A stretch of DNA of 64,000 bases from Anseranas semipalmata (taxonomy: Eukaryota; Chordata; Aves; Anseriformes; Anseranatidae): NCBI GenBank assembly GCA_013399115.1, contig VXAA01006032.1:2446-66445 (forward strand). The letters run 5' to 3'. Made by a program: the position numbers and the translations under genes. The notes under the pieces are model-generated. The model saw only the letters and a list, made by a program, of their open reading frames with translations, made no database searches and had not been told where the DNA came from. Of the stretch, positions 26,325 through 60,927 are shown piece after piece. The stretch's first letter is position 1. Every line of letters begins with the position of its first letter.

Positions 26325-27697
26325 AGATGGAAGCCGGATGGGATCCACCCAAGTGTACTGAGGGAGCTGGCAGAAGTGCTTACCAAGCCACTTTCCATCA
26401 TTTATCAGCAGTCCTGGCTATCTGGGGAGGTCCCAGTTGTCTGGAGGCTAGCATTTGTGACATCCATTTACAAAAAAGGCCAGAAGGAGGAGCCAGGGAA
26501 CTGCAGGCCTGCCAGTCTGACTTTGGTGCCAGGGAAGGCTTTGGAGCAGATTATCTTGAGTGCCATCACGCAGCACATACACGACAACCAGTCAGCATGG
26601 GTTTATGAAAGGCAGGTCCTGCTTGGCAAACCTGATCTCCTTGTATGATAAGGTGACCTGCTTAGTGGGTGAGGGAAAGGGTGTGGATGTTGTCTACCTT
26701 GACTTCAGTAAAGCTTCTGACACTTTTTTTCCCACAGCATTCTCCTGGAGAAACTGGCTGCTCATGGCTTGGACTGGTGTACGCTTTGTTGGGTTAAAAA
26801 CTGGCTGGGTGGCTGGGCCCAAAGTGTTGTGGTGAATGGNCAAGTTGGGCAGAAGTGTTGATCTGCTTGAGAGTAGAAAGGCTCTACAGAGGGATCTGGA
26901 TTGATGGGCCAAGGCCAACTGTATGAGGTTCAACAAGGCTAAGTGCTGGGTCCTGCGCTTGGGGCACAACAACCCCAAGCAAAGCTACAGATTGGGAGAT
27001 GAGTGGCTGGGAAGCTGCCCGGCAGAAGGGAACCTGGGGGTATTGGTCGATAGCCAGCTGAATATGAGCCAGCAGTGCACTCAGGTGGCCAAGAAGGCCA
27101 ACAGCATTCTGGCTTTTATCAGGAACAGTGTGGCCAGCAGGACTAGGGAAGTGATTGTCCCCCTGTACTCGGCTCTGGTGAGGCCTCACCTCGAGTACTG
27201 TGTTCAGTTTTGGGCCTCTCACTACAGGAAGGACATCGAGGGGCTGGAGCATGTCCAAAGAAGGGCAAGGAAGCTGGTAAAGAGTCTAGAGAACAAGTCT
27301 TATGAGGAGCGGTTGAGGAAACTGGAGTTATTTAGCCTAGATAAAAGGAGGCTCAGAGGAGACCTTATTGCTCTCTGCAACTACCTCAAAGGAGATAAAG
27401 GTAGGATCTCTTCTCCCAAGCAACAAGACAAGAGGAAATGGGCTCAAGTTGTGCCAGGGGAGGTTTAGGTTAGATGTTAGGAAAAATTTCTTTACTGAAA
27501 GGGTTGTGGAGCATTGGAACAGGCTGCCCAGGGAAGTGGTGGAGTCACCATCCCTGGAGGTATTCAGAAGACATGTGGATGTGGTGCTTAGGAACAAGAT
27601 TTAGTGGTAGACTTGGTGGTATTAGGTTAATGGTTGGACTTCATGATCTTGGAGGTCTTTTCCAACCTAAATGATTCTATGATTCCATGATTCTAAG
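26325..27697 (+). mobile_element. CR1 LINE fragment reaching the 3' end, with reverse-transcriptase core missing at a single N
   Basis: The fragment starts at GCCGGATGGGATCCACCC and encodes reverse-transcriptase blocks (IYKKGQKEEPGNCRPASLTL, QHGFMKGRSCLANLISLYDK, VVYLDFSKASDTF). After VVNG at 26840 there is a single N, and the next bases resume at the KLGRSVDLLE-like block. The part with the PQGSVLG and FADD motifs, about 50 to 60 codons, is therefore absent. The C-terminal part is well kept in one frame at 26923-27468 ([54 protein letters not shown]). It then continues in another frame ([20 protein letters not shown]). It ends near 27697 in ATGATTCTATGATTCCATGA. Good conservation suggests a fairly young copy. 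Confidence 0.9.
26840..26840. other. Single unresolved base (N)
   Basis: One N exactly at the break inside the CR1, where a block of the expected sequence is lacking. Confidence 0.95.
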
Positions 27698-29707
27698 AAC
27701 CGTATTTTATACCACAGTTCTTATTACTAGATGCTCATTTTGACACCAGATTTTTTACACAATTTAAAACTTTTGTGTTTCTACTAAGAAAAGTGTGGAT
27801 ATAAAAATGGCATTTACTTGATTGATGCTTCCTGGGTGTACTTAGAGATGAACTTCTGTATTTTGTCATCAGAGATATAATTTTACAGCTTTTTACTGTT
27901 TCTGGCTGTGCAAGATCTTAGGAAGCCAAGAGAGAGGCGTCATGGATTCTGTTCTTCCCTGAGCATCTTTTACTAAGTTCCAGTCAATTACTGCAGCCTT
28001 GTTCAAGTCCAGTGAAGTCATTCCAGTTGCCCAGGTGCAACTGAGTGAACAGCCAACAACTTGAACTGCAAAACTGGAGTTACAAAGCAGGATGCAGAAG
28101 AAATAATGTTGTTTTACTTCCTGAGTGCGGGTTGAGCTGGCATGGCTGATGGTTAGAAACACCTGCTTTGAGGAGATGTTCTCTTGTGGGAAAATATAAA
28201 TAAATAACTGAAATAGTTTTGATCTGAGCAAACTGGCTGTGGTTTAATTCAAAGAGAAACATAGAACTGTTTTCACAAAGCTGCTTGGTGCTGTCCAAGT
28301 GCAGTATATTTCCAGGCTTCCACAGCTCAGAGGCCCACCTGAGGATGCAGAGCTGCACATGTTGGATCTTTGCCAAGTTAGGTAACTCATAAGGATATAA
28401 ACCATCCAGCAAAACTTAAACGGTGCTTGGTTTTGTTTTCTTTTCTGATTTTTTTTTTTGTATTTTTTTTTTTATATTTTAATAGGAAAGAATTGTGCTC
28501 CAGCAGGGAACATATTCAACATCACATTAAATCAGGAATACATCACTACATCCAGAAGAACAACTACATACCCAATGTTTTTTTTTTTTTTTTTTNNNNN
28601 NNNNNNNNNNNNNNNNTTTTTTCCTGTAATACAACTGCAAATAGAGCATTGTATTCAAAGAATCTGAAGGAAAGATTTAAAAAATTATCTGTTAGCTTGT
28701 CTTCCTTACCACAGAAACTTAATCTGTGTTGAGAAGTTTTCTGTCTTCATGTAAATGTTTCCCTGCAATACAGTTTCCCTTGGGTAATGTGCCACAGTGT
28801 GACATATCTAGCATTGAGAGTGTTATTCATGTGATTAGTTTCAACGTATTATGTCAGTAATTATATACACCTCTTGAACTGCTCCAAATAGATTCCTTGC
28901 CTATTTGGCTGAGTTTCTGTTAACTTTCAGGTTAGCTTTTCTGCCCCTGTCTAAAATCCAAGCAATGTTCTGTAATCAGTGTTATTGACTACAATGGGAT
29001 ATGTGGCATATCCTATAAGAAATCTACTGATAAATTCCATGAGTTTAGAATAAAACACTGTTACTAGATGTAATGTTCAAGTGTAACACTGATTACAGGC
29101 AGTGTTCTTGATAACTCACAGTACAGTTTTTTAACGGCTAGATGGCACTATTGCCAGAGAGTAGAATCAGGTGCAATATAAAATACCAAGTGAATTTACA
29201 GAGTTGGATTTCTTAGCAAGAGCCGTAACAGAAAGTAGCATTCTGCTGCCTACTTTATTGATTTAAATTCCAGAATTTGCTATTGTAATTTCTCACTGCA
29301 TGCTAAGTAGCTCAATAATATTTTTATCCAGCTTTTTCATACTGCTCATAATGCCATTATAACTCAGATGTTAATTTCTCCTTTTGGCTCAGTGCTATGG
29401 AGAATGGCAAACTCATGACAAAGTTACATAAGGTTAAAGGAAGCACATGCACAAAAGAGAAAGCTGACCAGGTATGCTGCCCTTCTCTTCTTTCCTTTAT
29501 CCACTTGTACTTTGCCATGCACACCCTCCCTTCTTCCTGATTTCCACCTTTGTGTCCTCCATCACAACAAGAGATTGGGAAAACACTTTCAGTGTCTTTC
29601 ATTCCACTGAACTCTGTTCAATCTGCATTTTCTTGCCCAGTATTCAAAAGCAAATACGATTTTCCTTCTTGCTGTTGCACCGATGCCATAGATGTACTGG
29701 GCAAAGG
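27698..29707. other. Non-coding stretch, probably ANO2 intron
   Basis: No gene or mobile element recognised. It contains poly-T tracts and one assembly gap. Confidence 0.45.
28576..28622. repeat. Poly(T) tract interrupted by a 21-base N gap
   Basis: T runs lie on both sides of the N run at 28596-28616. The gap is probably a homopolymer of unknown length rather than lost unique sequence. Confidence 0.85.
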
Positions 29708-30564
29708 TGTCATGGTGTTGGCAGCATGGGGCTGCAGAGGTGGCTTCTGTGAGGAGAGGACATGGGCTGGCCCGCACTGGACAGAGCTGGTTTCAGCCTG
29801 TTCCAGCAGAGCTACACCAGGAGACAGCTCAGGCCATCAGCCAAGTTCATGTTGCGTCTGAGAGAATGCACTTAGAAAAGGGTAAAATGCTACAGGGGCA
29901 GAGAAGAGAGAGGGAAAAAGTTTGAGAAGTAGACTTGTGAGCACTAAAGTGAGAGAAGAAGGAGGAGGAGGAGGTGCTCCAGCCAGATTCTCTGCCAGAG
30001 CAGAGATTTCTCTGCACCCCATGGAGGAGACCATGCTGGAGCAGGTATTACCCTGTAGCTCGTGGAGGGGGCCACGCCAGATCAGATAACCACACTGCAG
30101 CCTGTGGAAAATGCCATGCTGAAGCAGGTGGCTATTTCCTGAAGGAAATGCAGCCCATGGGAAGGTCCCACACTGGAGAAGAGATAAAGTGTGAGGTGGA
30201 GGGAGCAGCAGAGAGGAGCTGTTATGGACAGATCCCATAACCCCCATTTCCCATCCTCCCTGCATTACTTGGGGAGGCAAGTAGAGGAGTCAGGAATGAA
30301 GTTGATCCTGTGAAGAAGGGCGGAGGAATGATGTTTTCAGTTTTGTCTTTGTTTCACACCACCCAAATCTATTTTAACTGATGATAAATTGAATTAATTT
30401 TCTTCAAGTAAAGTCTGCTTTGATGTGATGGTAACTGACAAGTGATCTCCCTGTATTTATCTCAAGCTACAAGCTTTTTCATCTTATATTCTCCCCACAT
30501 TCTGTTGAGGAGGGATAGTGAGAGAGTGGCTGAGTGAGCAGCCAGTCAATGTCAATCCTTCACA
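29708..30564 (+). mobile_element. Diverged LTR related to the one at 3859-4932, opposite orientation
   Basis: The left border is put at TGTCATGGTG and the right border at TTCACA; both are estimates, because I could not find a clean target duplication. The inside shares the module content of the first LTR read on its - strand: GCAGCCCATGGGAAGG, repeated CATGCTGGAGCAG-type units (about 30000-30190), AGAGGAGCTGTTATGGACAG followed by CCCCCATTTCCC, an AT-rich block with GATGATAAATTGAATTAA, and GTGATCTCCCTGTATTTATC near the end. No retroviral genes flank it, so it is probably a solo LTR. Open frames on both strands (up to 147 codons, 29837-30280) belong to the LTR. Confidence 0.72.
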
Positions 30565-33209
30565 AGAGAAAGGACTATTTTCTTCATGTTCAGCAAGGCA
30601 GTATCTTTGGGAGGCAATCCATATTTCATTAAGTTATCCCTACTAATAAATTGAAATTTAAAGAGTCAGTTATCCTTTTAAATCTGTATTCCAGGAACTT
30701 ATTTTATTGAACACATCAGGAACAAAGTGCTTTTGGAAACCAGTGATTTATTTAAAACAAGTATTCAGGTGCTAAACCTAGGGCTTCCAAATGACAGGTG
30801 GTGCTAGATGCATTGGCATCTAACATATAGGCAGATACTCTAGCATAGGCAATTTCTGAGGGCACACACTCTAATAATTGGAGTCCTTAGGCACTCCTGA
30901 TGTTTGGAACCTTAAATGGATTAATCCTAATGTCTCTTAACACCTAAAAATGCAGGGTTAGGCACAACTTAGCTTCTGTTTCTCATTTTTAAAAGTATGT
31001 GCCAATTATGTCTCAGTTTCCCTAATTTTTTCTCCTTTCTTCCTGCATCTATCCGGTTTTGTTTTACTTGAAAAAAAAAAAAAAAGAAAAAAAAAAGAAA
31101 AAAAAAAAGAAACAAGAAAAACTGAGCAAACAGGGCAAATAGGTATTGGGGCTATTTCTTTTTCATAATGGACAGCTGTTTCTTAAGGTATTCCAAAGGG
31201 CTGAGATATTATCAGGAGTTTTCTAGCAAGTGATGTTTGATGATGATATTTTTCTTGACTTGGAAAGTCAGTAGATCATGTCAGTACCCTTTCTGTTTCA
31301 AAGTACAGTAAATGTCTTACATCACCAGATATATTGAACAAGGAAACAAAACATGAAAAACCTTAGCCATTTTGCCACTCATGATCTGGGGACCACGGTT
31401 CATGATATGTGAATGTTTGAGCTCGATAATATGATTTCTCATTTTCTAAAATTCCTACCGCTAGAGAGATTTTTGTAGTAGTTTTCTTCATATTTTTTGT
31501 TGGCTCTTCCTGGCCCTCTTGTATAAATCACGATTTTCTCCTTCTAATTCAGTATGGTTATAAAATATTTTTTTATTATTTCTTTTAACCATTTTGGCTA
31601 ACACTAACTCATTCTGCTGTTTTGCTTCTCCAGTGTTTTTCCCCCAGTGAAAATGTTAGATGTGGTGTCCTTCAGCCCCTCTCAAACTATAGTAACTTAG
31701 AACTTCTCTATGTCCTGTATAATTGCTGAGTGGTAGATGCCAAAATGAAGTTAAGTGCATCCGTGCTTTCACAGAAATGCTTTTTAAAGTAGCCTTCCAG
31801 CTAAATGGTGGACTCCATTAATGTACTGTATATAGTCTTTATGTACTCCATACATTGGGCCAAATTATTGATGCTTTTGCTTGGTGTTACTATGATCCTG
31901 TCGTGCCAGCATCTTCCCAAAGAAGACATGCTTAATTTTGTCTGAATAGTTGAGCTGAGAATAGGGCATACTGAATAACACTACTTCTCACAGTGCTTGA
32001 GGTACTATCAAAGTGGTAATGGTTGTGTAGCATGTCTTCAGCTTAATTCCAGATTTCAGCAAACTCCATGAGAAAATCTATGAGTACATTTCTGTAATTA
32101 GAGTATATACTGTATTCCTATTGGTAATTTGGGAAAGCTTTTTACAAAGGCATAATACTTCTAGATTTTAATTTTTATTTGAGGACAATCACGCCTTAGA
32201 GATGGTTTATTTGAAACTTTTGACCTGAATTCTAATCCAATTTAAATTCATTTAAATTCAGAATATCTCTGGGTTAACTCCAATGTAAGCGAAGTATTAG
32301 TCCATGGGATAGTAATGGTGGTTCACAGAAATGCAAAGAGCAGCTTGCCCTGGGTCCTTAGTTAATTTGATTATATAGTTTTAGTTCAGCTTAAACAAAG
32401 TAATGATCTTCTTATTATTTTAAGAACCCTATTTTGAGAGGAGGGAATCATATTTCTTATATGAATCCATTTTCAAATGTCTTCTTTATATGTGCACATT
32501 GCTAGAGATGAAGTTGAATTTGTGTGGGGAGGGTAAAAGCATACTATATTTCACTGATCACAGTTGCTTTAAATTATTCAATAAAGAGGGAGATGTCATT
32601 TGCACATGAAGAAAACAAGGCTGGCAGCAAAAATGACAGAGGAGGTTTGACTTTGTAATTTCTCTGTTCTATACACAAAGTACTAGGAGAAAGATTGGGA
32701 TGTCATTGCAAGAATTACCGTAGTGGCCACATTTGGCTAATGTAGCTGTTAGACAATAAATCTGCGTTTGATGGTAATAAGTGTTCTTTTTATGATTTCT
32801 GTCTTGAGGACTATTCTTCTGAAGTTTTGCAAGAAGCAATTTAAAATGAATGGTTGTATCTTGCTTTGGCTAAAAGTAAATTAAAGTGAATTTTGGGGCT
32901 TAACCCTGATACTATGAAATTTTGAAATAGCTGGGTACCTTTTTTCAAATATTAAAATCACAGTTACATATGATTTTTTCTGATTTTTCAGACATTTTCT
33001 GTATAGTCTTATTTACCCCCTTACCCTCTTTTTTCTCAGCTTAATGTCTGCTTTAAGCACTAGTGTTCTAAATCTTATAATCATCTTCAGTTCTATAACA
33101 GGACGAGGGGAATTGAGAACATTTTTCAAAAGCAGATCTTACTAACTTTAATATTTGCTGTTGCACAGTTCTGTAATGTCTATGATTATATCTTTGTGTT
33201 TTGTCACAG
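30565..33209. other. ANO2: Intronic sequence upstream of the first visible ANO2 exon
   Basis: AT-rich with an A/G-only tract at 31071-31112. I see no further ANO2 exon; the acidic-linker exon expected before 33210 was looked for and not found. Confidence 0.55.
31071..31112. repeat. A-rich (AAAAG)-type tract
   Basis: Long A runs separated by single G. Confidence 0.8.
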
Positions 33210-55544
<22,335 letters not shown>

Positions 55545-55637
55545 GTAAGATTTCTGAATTCCTTTTTTGCAACAGCTGTATTTTTTCATAGGACCAATGA
55601 CCATGTATCATATGACTTTGTCATAATGTGGTATGGT

Positions 55638-56338
55638 ATTCCATCTCTGAGGAGGAGGACTTGGAGGTGTTGGTTGATGAGAAGCTCAACATGAGCTGGC
55701 AATGTGCACCTGCAGCCCAGAAAGCCAACGGTATCCTGGCCTGCATCAAAAGAAACGTGATCATCAGGTCAAGGGAGCTGATTCTCCCCATCTATTCTGC
55801 TCTCGTGAGAGCCCACCTGGAGTACTGCATTCAGCTCTGGGACCCCCAGCACAGGAAGGACATGGACCTACTAGAATGAGTTCAGAGGAAGGCCTCAAAG
55901 ATGATCAGAGGGCTGGAGCACCTCTCCTATGAATACAGGCTGAGAGAGTTGGGGTTGTTCAGCCTGGGGAAGAGAAGGCTCTGGGGAGACCTCATTGCGG
56001 CCTTCCACTACCTGAAGGAGGCCTACAAGAAAGCAGGAGAGGGACTCTTTTTCAGGGAGTGTGGTGATAGGACAAGGGGTAATGGTTTTAAACTAAAAGA
56101 GGGTAGATTTAGGTTAGATATAAGGAAGAAATTATTTCCTGTGAGGGTGGTGAGGCACTGGAACAGGTTGTCCAGACACGTTGTGGATGCCCCATCCCTG
56201 GAAGTGTTTAAGGCCAGGTTGGATGGGGCTTTGAGCAACCCGGTCTAGTGGAAGGTGTCCCTGCCCATGGGAGGGGGGTTGGAACTAGATAATCTTTAAG
56301 GTCCCTTCCAACCCAAATCATTCTGTGATTCTGTGATA
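55638..56338 (+). mobile_element. CR1 LINE fragment, 3' 700 bp
   Basis: A 5'-truncated copy that starts at [19 protein letters not shown], follows with [19 protein letters not shown] and HLEYCIQLW, has a TGA stop near 55877, then [20 protein letters not shown] and [19 protein letters not shown]. It ends near 56338 in ATTCTGTGATTCTGTGA. It lies in the ANO2 intron, starting only about 93 bp after the exon donor, in the same orientation as the gene. It is similar in subfamily to the copy at 39908-40985. Confidence 0.92.
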
Positions 56339-56842
56339 AAAGGAAGAAAATCAAAAACACTTTTGCAGCTATGCAGAAGTTTCATGCAAGACAACATGAG
56401 ACTACCACATTACCAGCACAGGCACAGTAATTAGTTCTAGTGTCTGTTACTACTTATATTGTGAAAGAGTCCTGTGTTCCCAGCTGAGAACAGTTCCTGG
56501 AAATCCTGCAGTCACAAAAGCACAGAATAGCAATGGTTGGAAGGGACCTCTGGAGATCGTCTAATCCGACCCTCTGCTGACAGCAGGGTCAGCTAGAGCA
56601 GGTTGCTCAGGGCCTTGTCCAGCTAGGTTTTGAATGTTTCCAGGAATGTAGACTTTACAAGCTATCTGGGCAGCCTGTTCCAGTGTTTGATCACCCTTAC
56701 AGTAAAATAAAAAATAAAAAAATAAAAAAAAAGTTTTTTTTTCTAATGTTTAACTTGAATTTCCTATATTTCAGTTTGTTCCCATTGTCTCATGTCATTT
56801 CACTGGGCAGCCCTGAGAAGAGTCTGGTTCTGTCTTTTTTAA

Positions 56843-56910
56843 TCATAGAATGGAATGGTTTGGGTTGGAAGGGACCTTAAAGATCATCTAGTTCCAACCC
56901 CCTGCCATAG
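56843..56910 (-). mobile_element. Short CR1 3' end nested in the older CR1
   Basis: About 68 bp of typical CR1 3' end (TCATAGAATGGAATGG, GGTTGGAAGGGACCTTAAAG, GTTCCAACCCCCTGCC). It interrupts the older element between its CTGTCTTTTTT segment and GGGTATTTGAACACATTGAT, which are neighbours in intact copies. It shows the extreme 5' truncation usual for CR1. Confidence 0.75.
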
Positions 56911-57199
56911 CCCCACTGGGTATTTGAACACATTGATGAGATCCCCCTGAGCCTTCTCTTCTTGTGGTCGAACAATCCCAGCTCTCTAAACTTCTCCTTG
57001 TATATCAGATCCGCCAATCCCTTAATCATTTTAGTGGCTCTTCACTGGATTCACTGCAGTATGTCCATGTCTTTCTCTAGTGGGGAGCAGAGAACTGGAG
57101 ACAGCACCCCAGGTGTGGACACAGTATTGATGAGTAGAGGGGAAGGACTCCTTCTCCTGACCTGCTAGCAATGCTCTTCCTAATGCATCCCAGGAGGCT

Positions 57200-57256
57200 G
57201 TTTTTTTTTTTGTTGTTGGTTTTTTGTTTTGTTTTGTTTCGTTTTGTTTTGTTTTC
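57200..57256. repeat. Poly(T) and (GTTTT)n microsatellite inside CR1
   Basis: An 11-base T run followed by GTTTT units on the + strand. Confidence 0.8.
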
Positions 57257-58510
57257 TGTAGTTATGGCACATTGCTGGCTTGTGTTCAACTCGTCATCCA
57301 CCAGAACCCCCAGACCCTTTTTTGCAGAGCTACTTGCAAGCCATTTCGTTCCCAGTGCGTACTGGTGCTTGGTGTTATTCCTTCCAGGTGCACAACTGCA
57401 TTTTCCTTTGCTGAATTTTGTGAGATTCCTCTTGGTCCATTTCTCCAGCCTGTTGAGGCCTTTCTCAATGGCAGCAAAATTTCTGGTGGAATTCCTCCAA
57501 ACTTTATTAAAATTGCTCATTAATGCTTCAAATGTAGTGAAAATATGGAGGTTCCAAAATATACATATGTATTTTCTCATTGAAATTAATTATCCTTTAC
57601 AGTAGAAAACTGTAGAAATATCTTGTTTGGGTTCTCAGTCCATGACTGACGTTTACATGAGGTTGAATATCACACATAGCATTCCCAGCTATGTTTAAAT
57701 TTAAATCCACACTCACATGCAACAAGGGAGACCCTTCAGCCTATAAGAGTTTCTCAAACTGCTAAAAGAGACATGGAAGGGAGAGCTCTAATTCCTGTTT
57801 TACTCATGGAGAGCTGAAGAATGCAGATATTGAGTTGACCACACTTTCTAAGGAAGCCTAGGGCACACTTGGGAATTATTTTTCAGTCTCCCACCTTTCA
57901 TACCAGTCCTTTAACCAGCAGATTCTCTAGTTTTTTGAACAGCATGTGCATACTTCCTCTGCATGTATTACCCTACTGTAGTGACTAGTGGTATGCACTT
58001 TCTAGTTTTTTATAAACTACAAGGAGTATCTGCAAGACTCAACAGAACCCAGGAGGACAGAGATGCGAATAATAACCAAATAACTCAATGTTGCAGCCGT
58101 GAGACACAATCCAAATTCAGCTGTCCTCAGGAAAATGAACCTGAGAAGAAGCAGCAGACAGGGATGCTAGGGAGTAAGTAAGAGGCTAGGCTCTTCACAG
58201 CAGATGCAAAACAAAATTACAGTGTAGCCCTCAGCCCTGTAGTTGCCTCATGAGTAGACCCTGGAGAGGCAGTGGAGGAGAAAGTGGGAATGGTATGGGT
58301 GGGGAAGGAGGAAGGAGAGAAATAATCTAGGCAAACCTAAGCTTTAGGGCATTCAGGAGGGAACCACAGCTTGTCAATGGGCATGTTATCTAAAACCAGA
58401 CATCTGTTAAATATTATATGTGACAAATCCTGTTTTAACAAACCACTATTCTCAAAACATCTGAAAGCGAATGCATTTTATGACAAAAAGGTGAATAGCA
58501 TGTATGGTTT

Positions 58511-58640
58511 ATCTATATATAGACATAGATATCTATATCTGCTTATTTATATATCTATATGATATATATGTTATTTTATATAGTGGTGGGTTTATGTAAA
58601 TATATAAATATGTAAGTATATCTGTATATGTATAGGAGAT
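58511..58640. repeat. TATA/TATC-rich low-complexity region
   Basis: Alternating TAT, ATAG and ATATC motifs, imperfect. Confidence 0.7.
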
Positions 58641-60905
58641 ACTTTATATAATGGCCGATGTGGAGATCACTTTTATGGATGTGTTTATGGATCTGAACCT
58701 TGTCGTCTGTAGTAGCATTAAATGGACATAAAGAAGCCCTCACCTGCCATCATCTCCCTTTCAATTGTTTCAACTCACCTTAGGATCTGGCTGTGTGTTG
58801 CAACCTCTGTTACCTTATTCACCTCTGCACATGACTATACTTTGTTGAGAAATTCTCCTTTAGGATTGATTTTTTCCATGCATTACTTCAGCCCAAGATG
58901 ATTTTTCCTTCTGGAAACTTTGAGCAAACTATTTTGCAATTTTTGGATTAAACAATAGTGAAAAAATATAGACAATTCACCTTGTAAACATTTTAATAAG
59001 TTTTTATGCTCAGGCATAACTCAGAAATGTCTGCACTTTAACTTCCAAAATTTTCTGATCAGATGGTTCTAAGGACAAAGGCCTTTAGTTATTGTTAATG
59101 AAGAAACAGAATAAATACAACTGTTTATAAATATTTAATTTCTTGTCCTTGCTTATCTGTTGCAGTTGATATTATTCATTCTAGGAGCTACAGCATGTGA
59201 TTGGTTGCAGCATGAATGGCTAAGTACAGTGAAAGCCACTGGCAGAGTAAGGAGGAACCAGACTTCTTCCCAAGAATAATGGGGGAACAGGCTGGGGTGG
59301 AGGTTCCTCTGCTGGGTTGGAGTCAGTGGAGTATGCTCTGTGATAACTGGAAGGTGTGGCTGACTGGAGCCTTGAGCGTGTTATGAACTAGTCTCCTGCT
59401 TTCCAAAGAATTACATACCAGTGCTTTCTCCTAGCTGTAGTTGGAGTATCCCACACTTAGAGGTGTAGGAGGGATCTCTTTCCACACTCCATTAGCATCT
59501 GCAATGATGCCGTCACCCTGATTTGAGATGTCTGTATAGGAGATCACCCTTGATCCATTGATGAGGACATGCACTACTTAGAAGCAAAGGTCTGCCTTGT
59601 TGGAATAACTTGTAGTATCAGGGTCTGAGCTGCTGATGTTATAAATCATGGGATACTAAGCCTGTATTTTATTTTAGTCCCTTATGCCTAGATGATAAAC
59701 AATGTTGAGTGCCTCATTCTGCAGTCATTCAGGGATAATTAGGCAGATGCCCTGCAAATGAATGGAAGAATTACTAATCTAAGTATTTGTTTACAAGAGA
59801 ATTAGTTTATCAAGTGAAGAGAACAGCTCACTGAGCCTTGCAGTGTGTCACAGTGAGCTATGCCTTGTCCGTGGGATTCAAGACAAATGTGCAGTACATG
59901 AAACCCAAGCTGCACCTCCCCAGCCTGCTTGTTGCCCCAGGTCCATATCACTGCACTCAGCTGTCAGATTCACTGTGGAGTGATTCAGACCACCCACACT
60001 GACAGGAAGCACTTTGTGCAGCTCAGCACTGAACCTGTCAGCTGAGATTGCTGTGAAGGGCATTTACCTATTTTTCTAAATATGATTTGAGTGGGGGAGT
60101 GAAGGGAAACAAAACAGCAAATGCATATAAAGGACTTTTATTTTATGAATTGCTTAAAAAAAATGACTGGGATATAAGAAGAGTTATGTTATTAAGAAGA
60201 GGAAGAGAGAAGTCTGACTGCTGTTTCAGAACTTAATTCTCAAGCCTTTACACAGATTTTATTCAGACAAAGTCCCACTGCTATCAGTGGCTATCCGCTC
60301 AACCAGGAATGAAAAAGCTAAATAAGAAACTCTAGACTGGGCTTACTGTAGCCTTTGGATTCTCCCACCCAGATGATGATAGTGTTTCATGCAGAGACAG
60401 TCATGACCAGACTATGTATCTCTGTGCAACTATTCACTACATTTAGGTTTGTCCTGCCAGGATGCTTTGACTTTTGAGGATAGGAGACATCTTTAAGACT
60501 ACACAGAAAGCCTCTGACCAAGCCAAGACTCTGGAATCCAGGTCTGCCATTCAATACCCACCCTAATCATCAGGCAGTCCTTTTCTACTCATTTCTGTCA
60601 AAAGGGTTGGCACGTGCCCTCTCCGAAGGAGACCTGAACTCTGGTCCACTCCCATGATGCAAGTCATATATTCTCTTTGCATTCCCTTAAGAAGCAGATT
60701 ATTCCTGGGGAGACACCAGTTGTCTGAGGGATGACATTTGGAGTAATCCCAGGATGTGCTTTACAGTACAATATGTCAAGAGTAGAGGAGTTTTTGATAT
60801 AACTATCTCACTTCCATTTTGGAATGGCCATTTCAAACCTGCTGGGATTTCCTTTTATTTTCTTTTATTTTTTCTTTGTTTACGTCTAGTTAAGTTAATA
60901 GAAAT

Positions 60906-60927
60906 AATATATATATATATATATATA
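60906..60927. repeat. (TA)n microsatellite
   Basis: About eleven TA units. Confidence 0.85.

Larger units (their letters stand above)
56514..57490 (-). mobile_element. Older CR1 LINE fragment carrying a nested CR1 and a GTTTT repeat
   Basis: On the - strand it starts within the reverse transcriptase (LEKWTKRNLTKFSKGKC), passes KGLGVLVDDELNTSQQC, GCIRKSIASRSGEGVLPLYS and HLGCCLQF, and runs to a 3' end near 56514 with the reverse of GGTTGGAAGGGACCTCTGGA. Two interruptions are visible: a T-rich GTTTT microsatellite at 57200-57256 inside the former AKKAN region, and a small second CR1 at 56843-56910. The copy is strongly diverged. Confidence 0.87.

Noticed and set aside
29703..30573. AAAGG on both sides of the second LTR as a target duplication
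   Set aside because: The right copy is offset by four bases from the CACA end and the termini are not exact, so the match can be chance.
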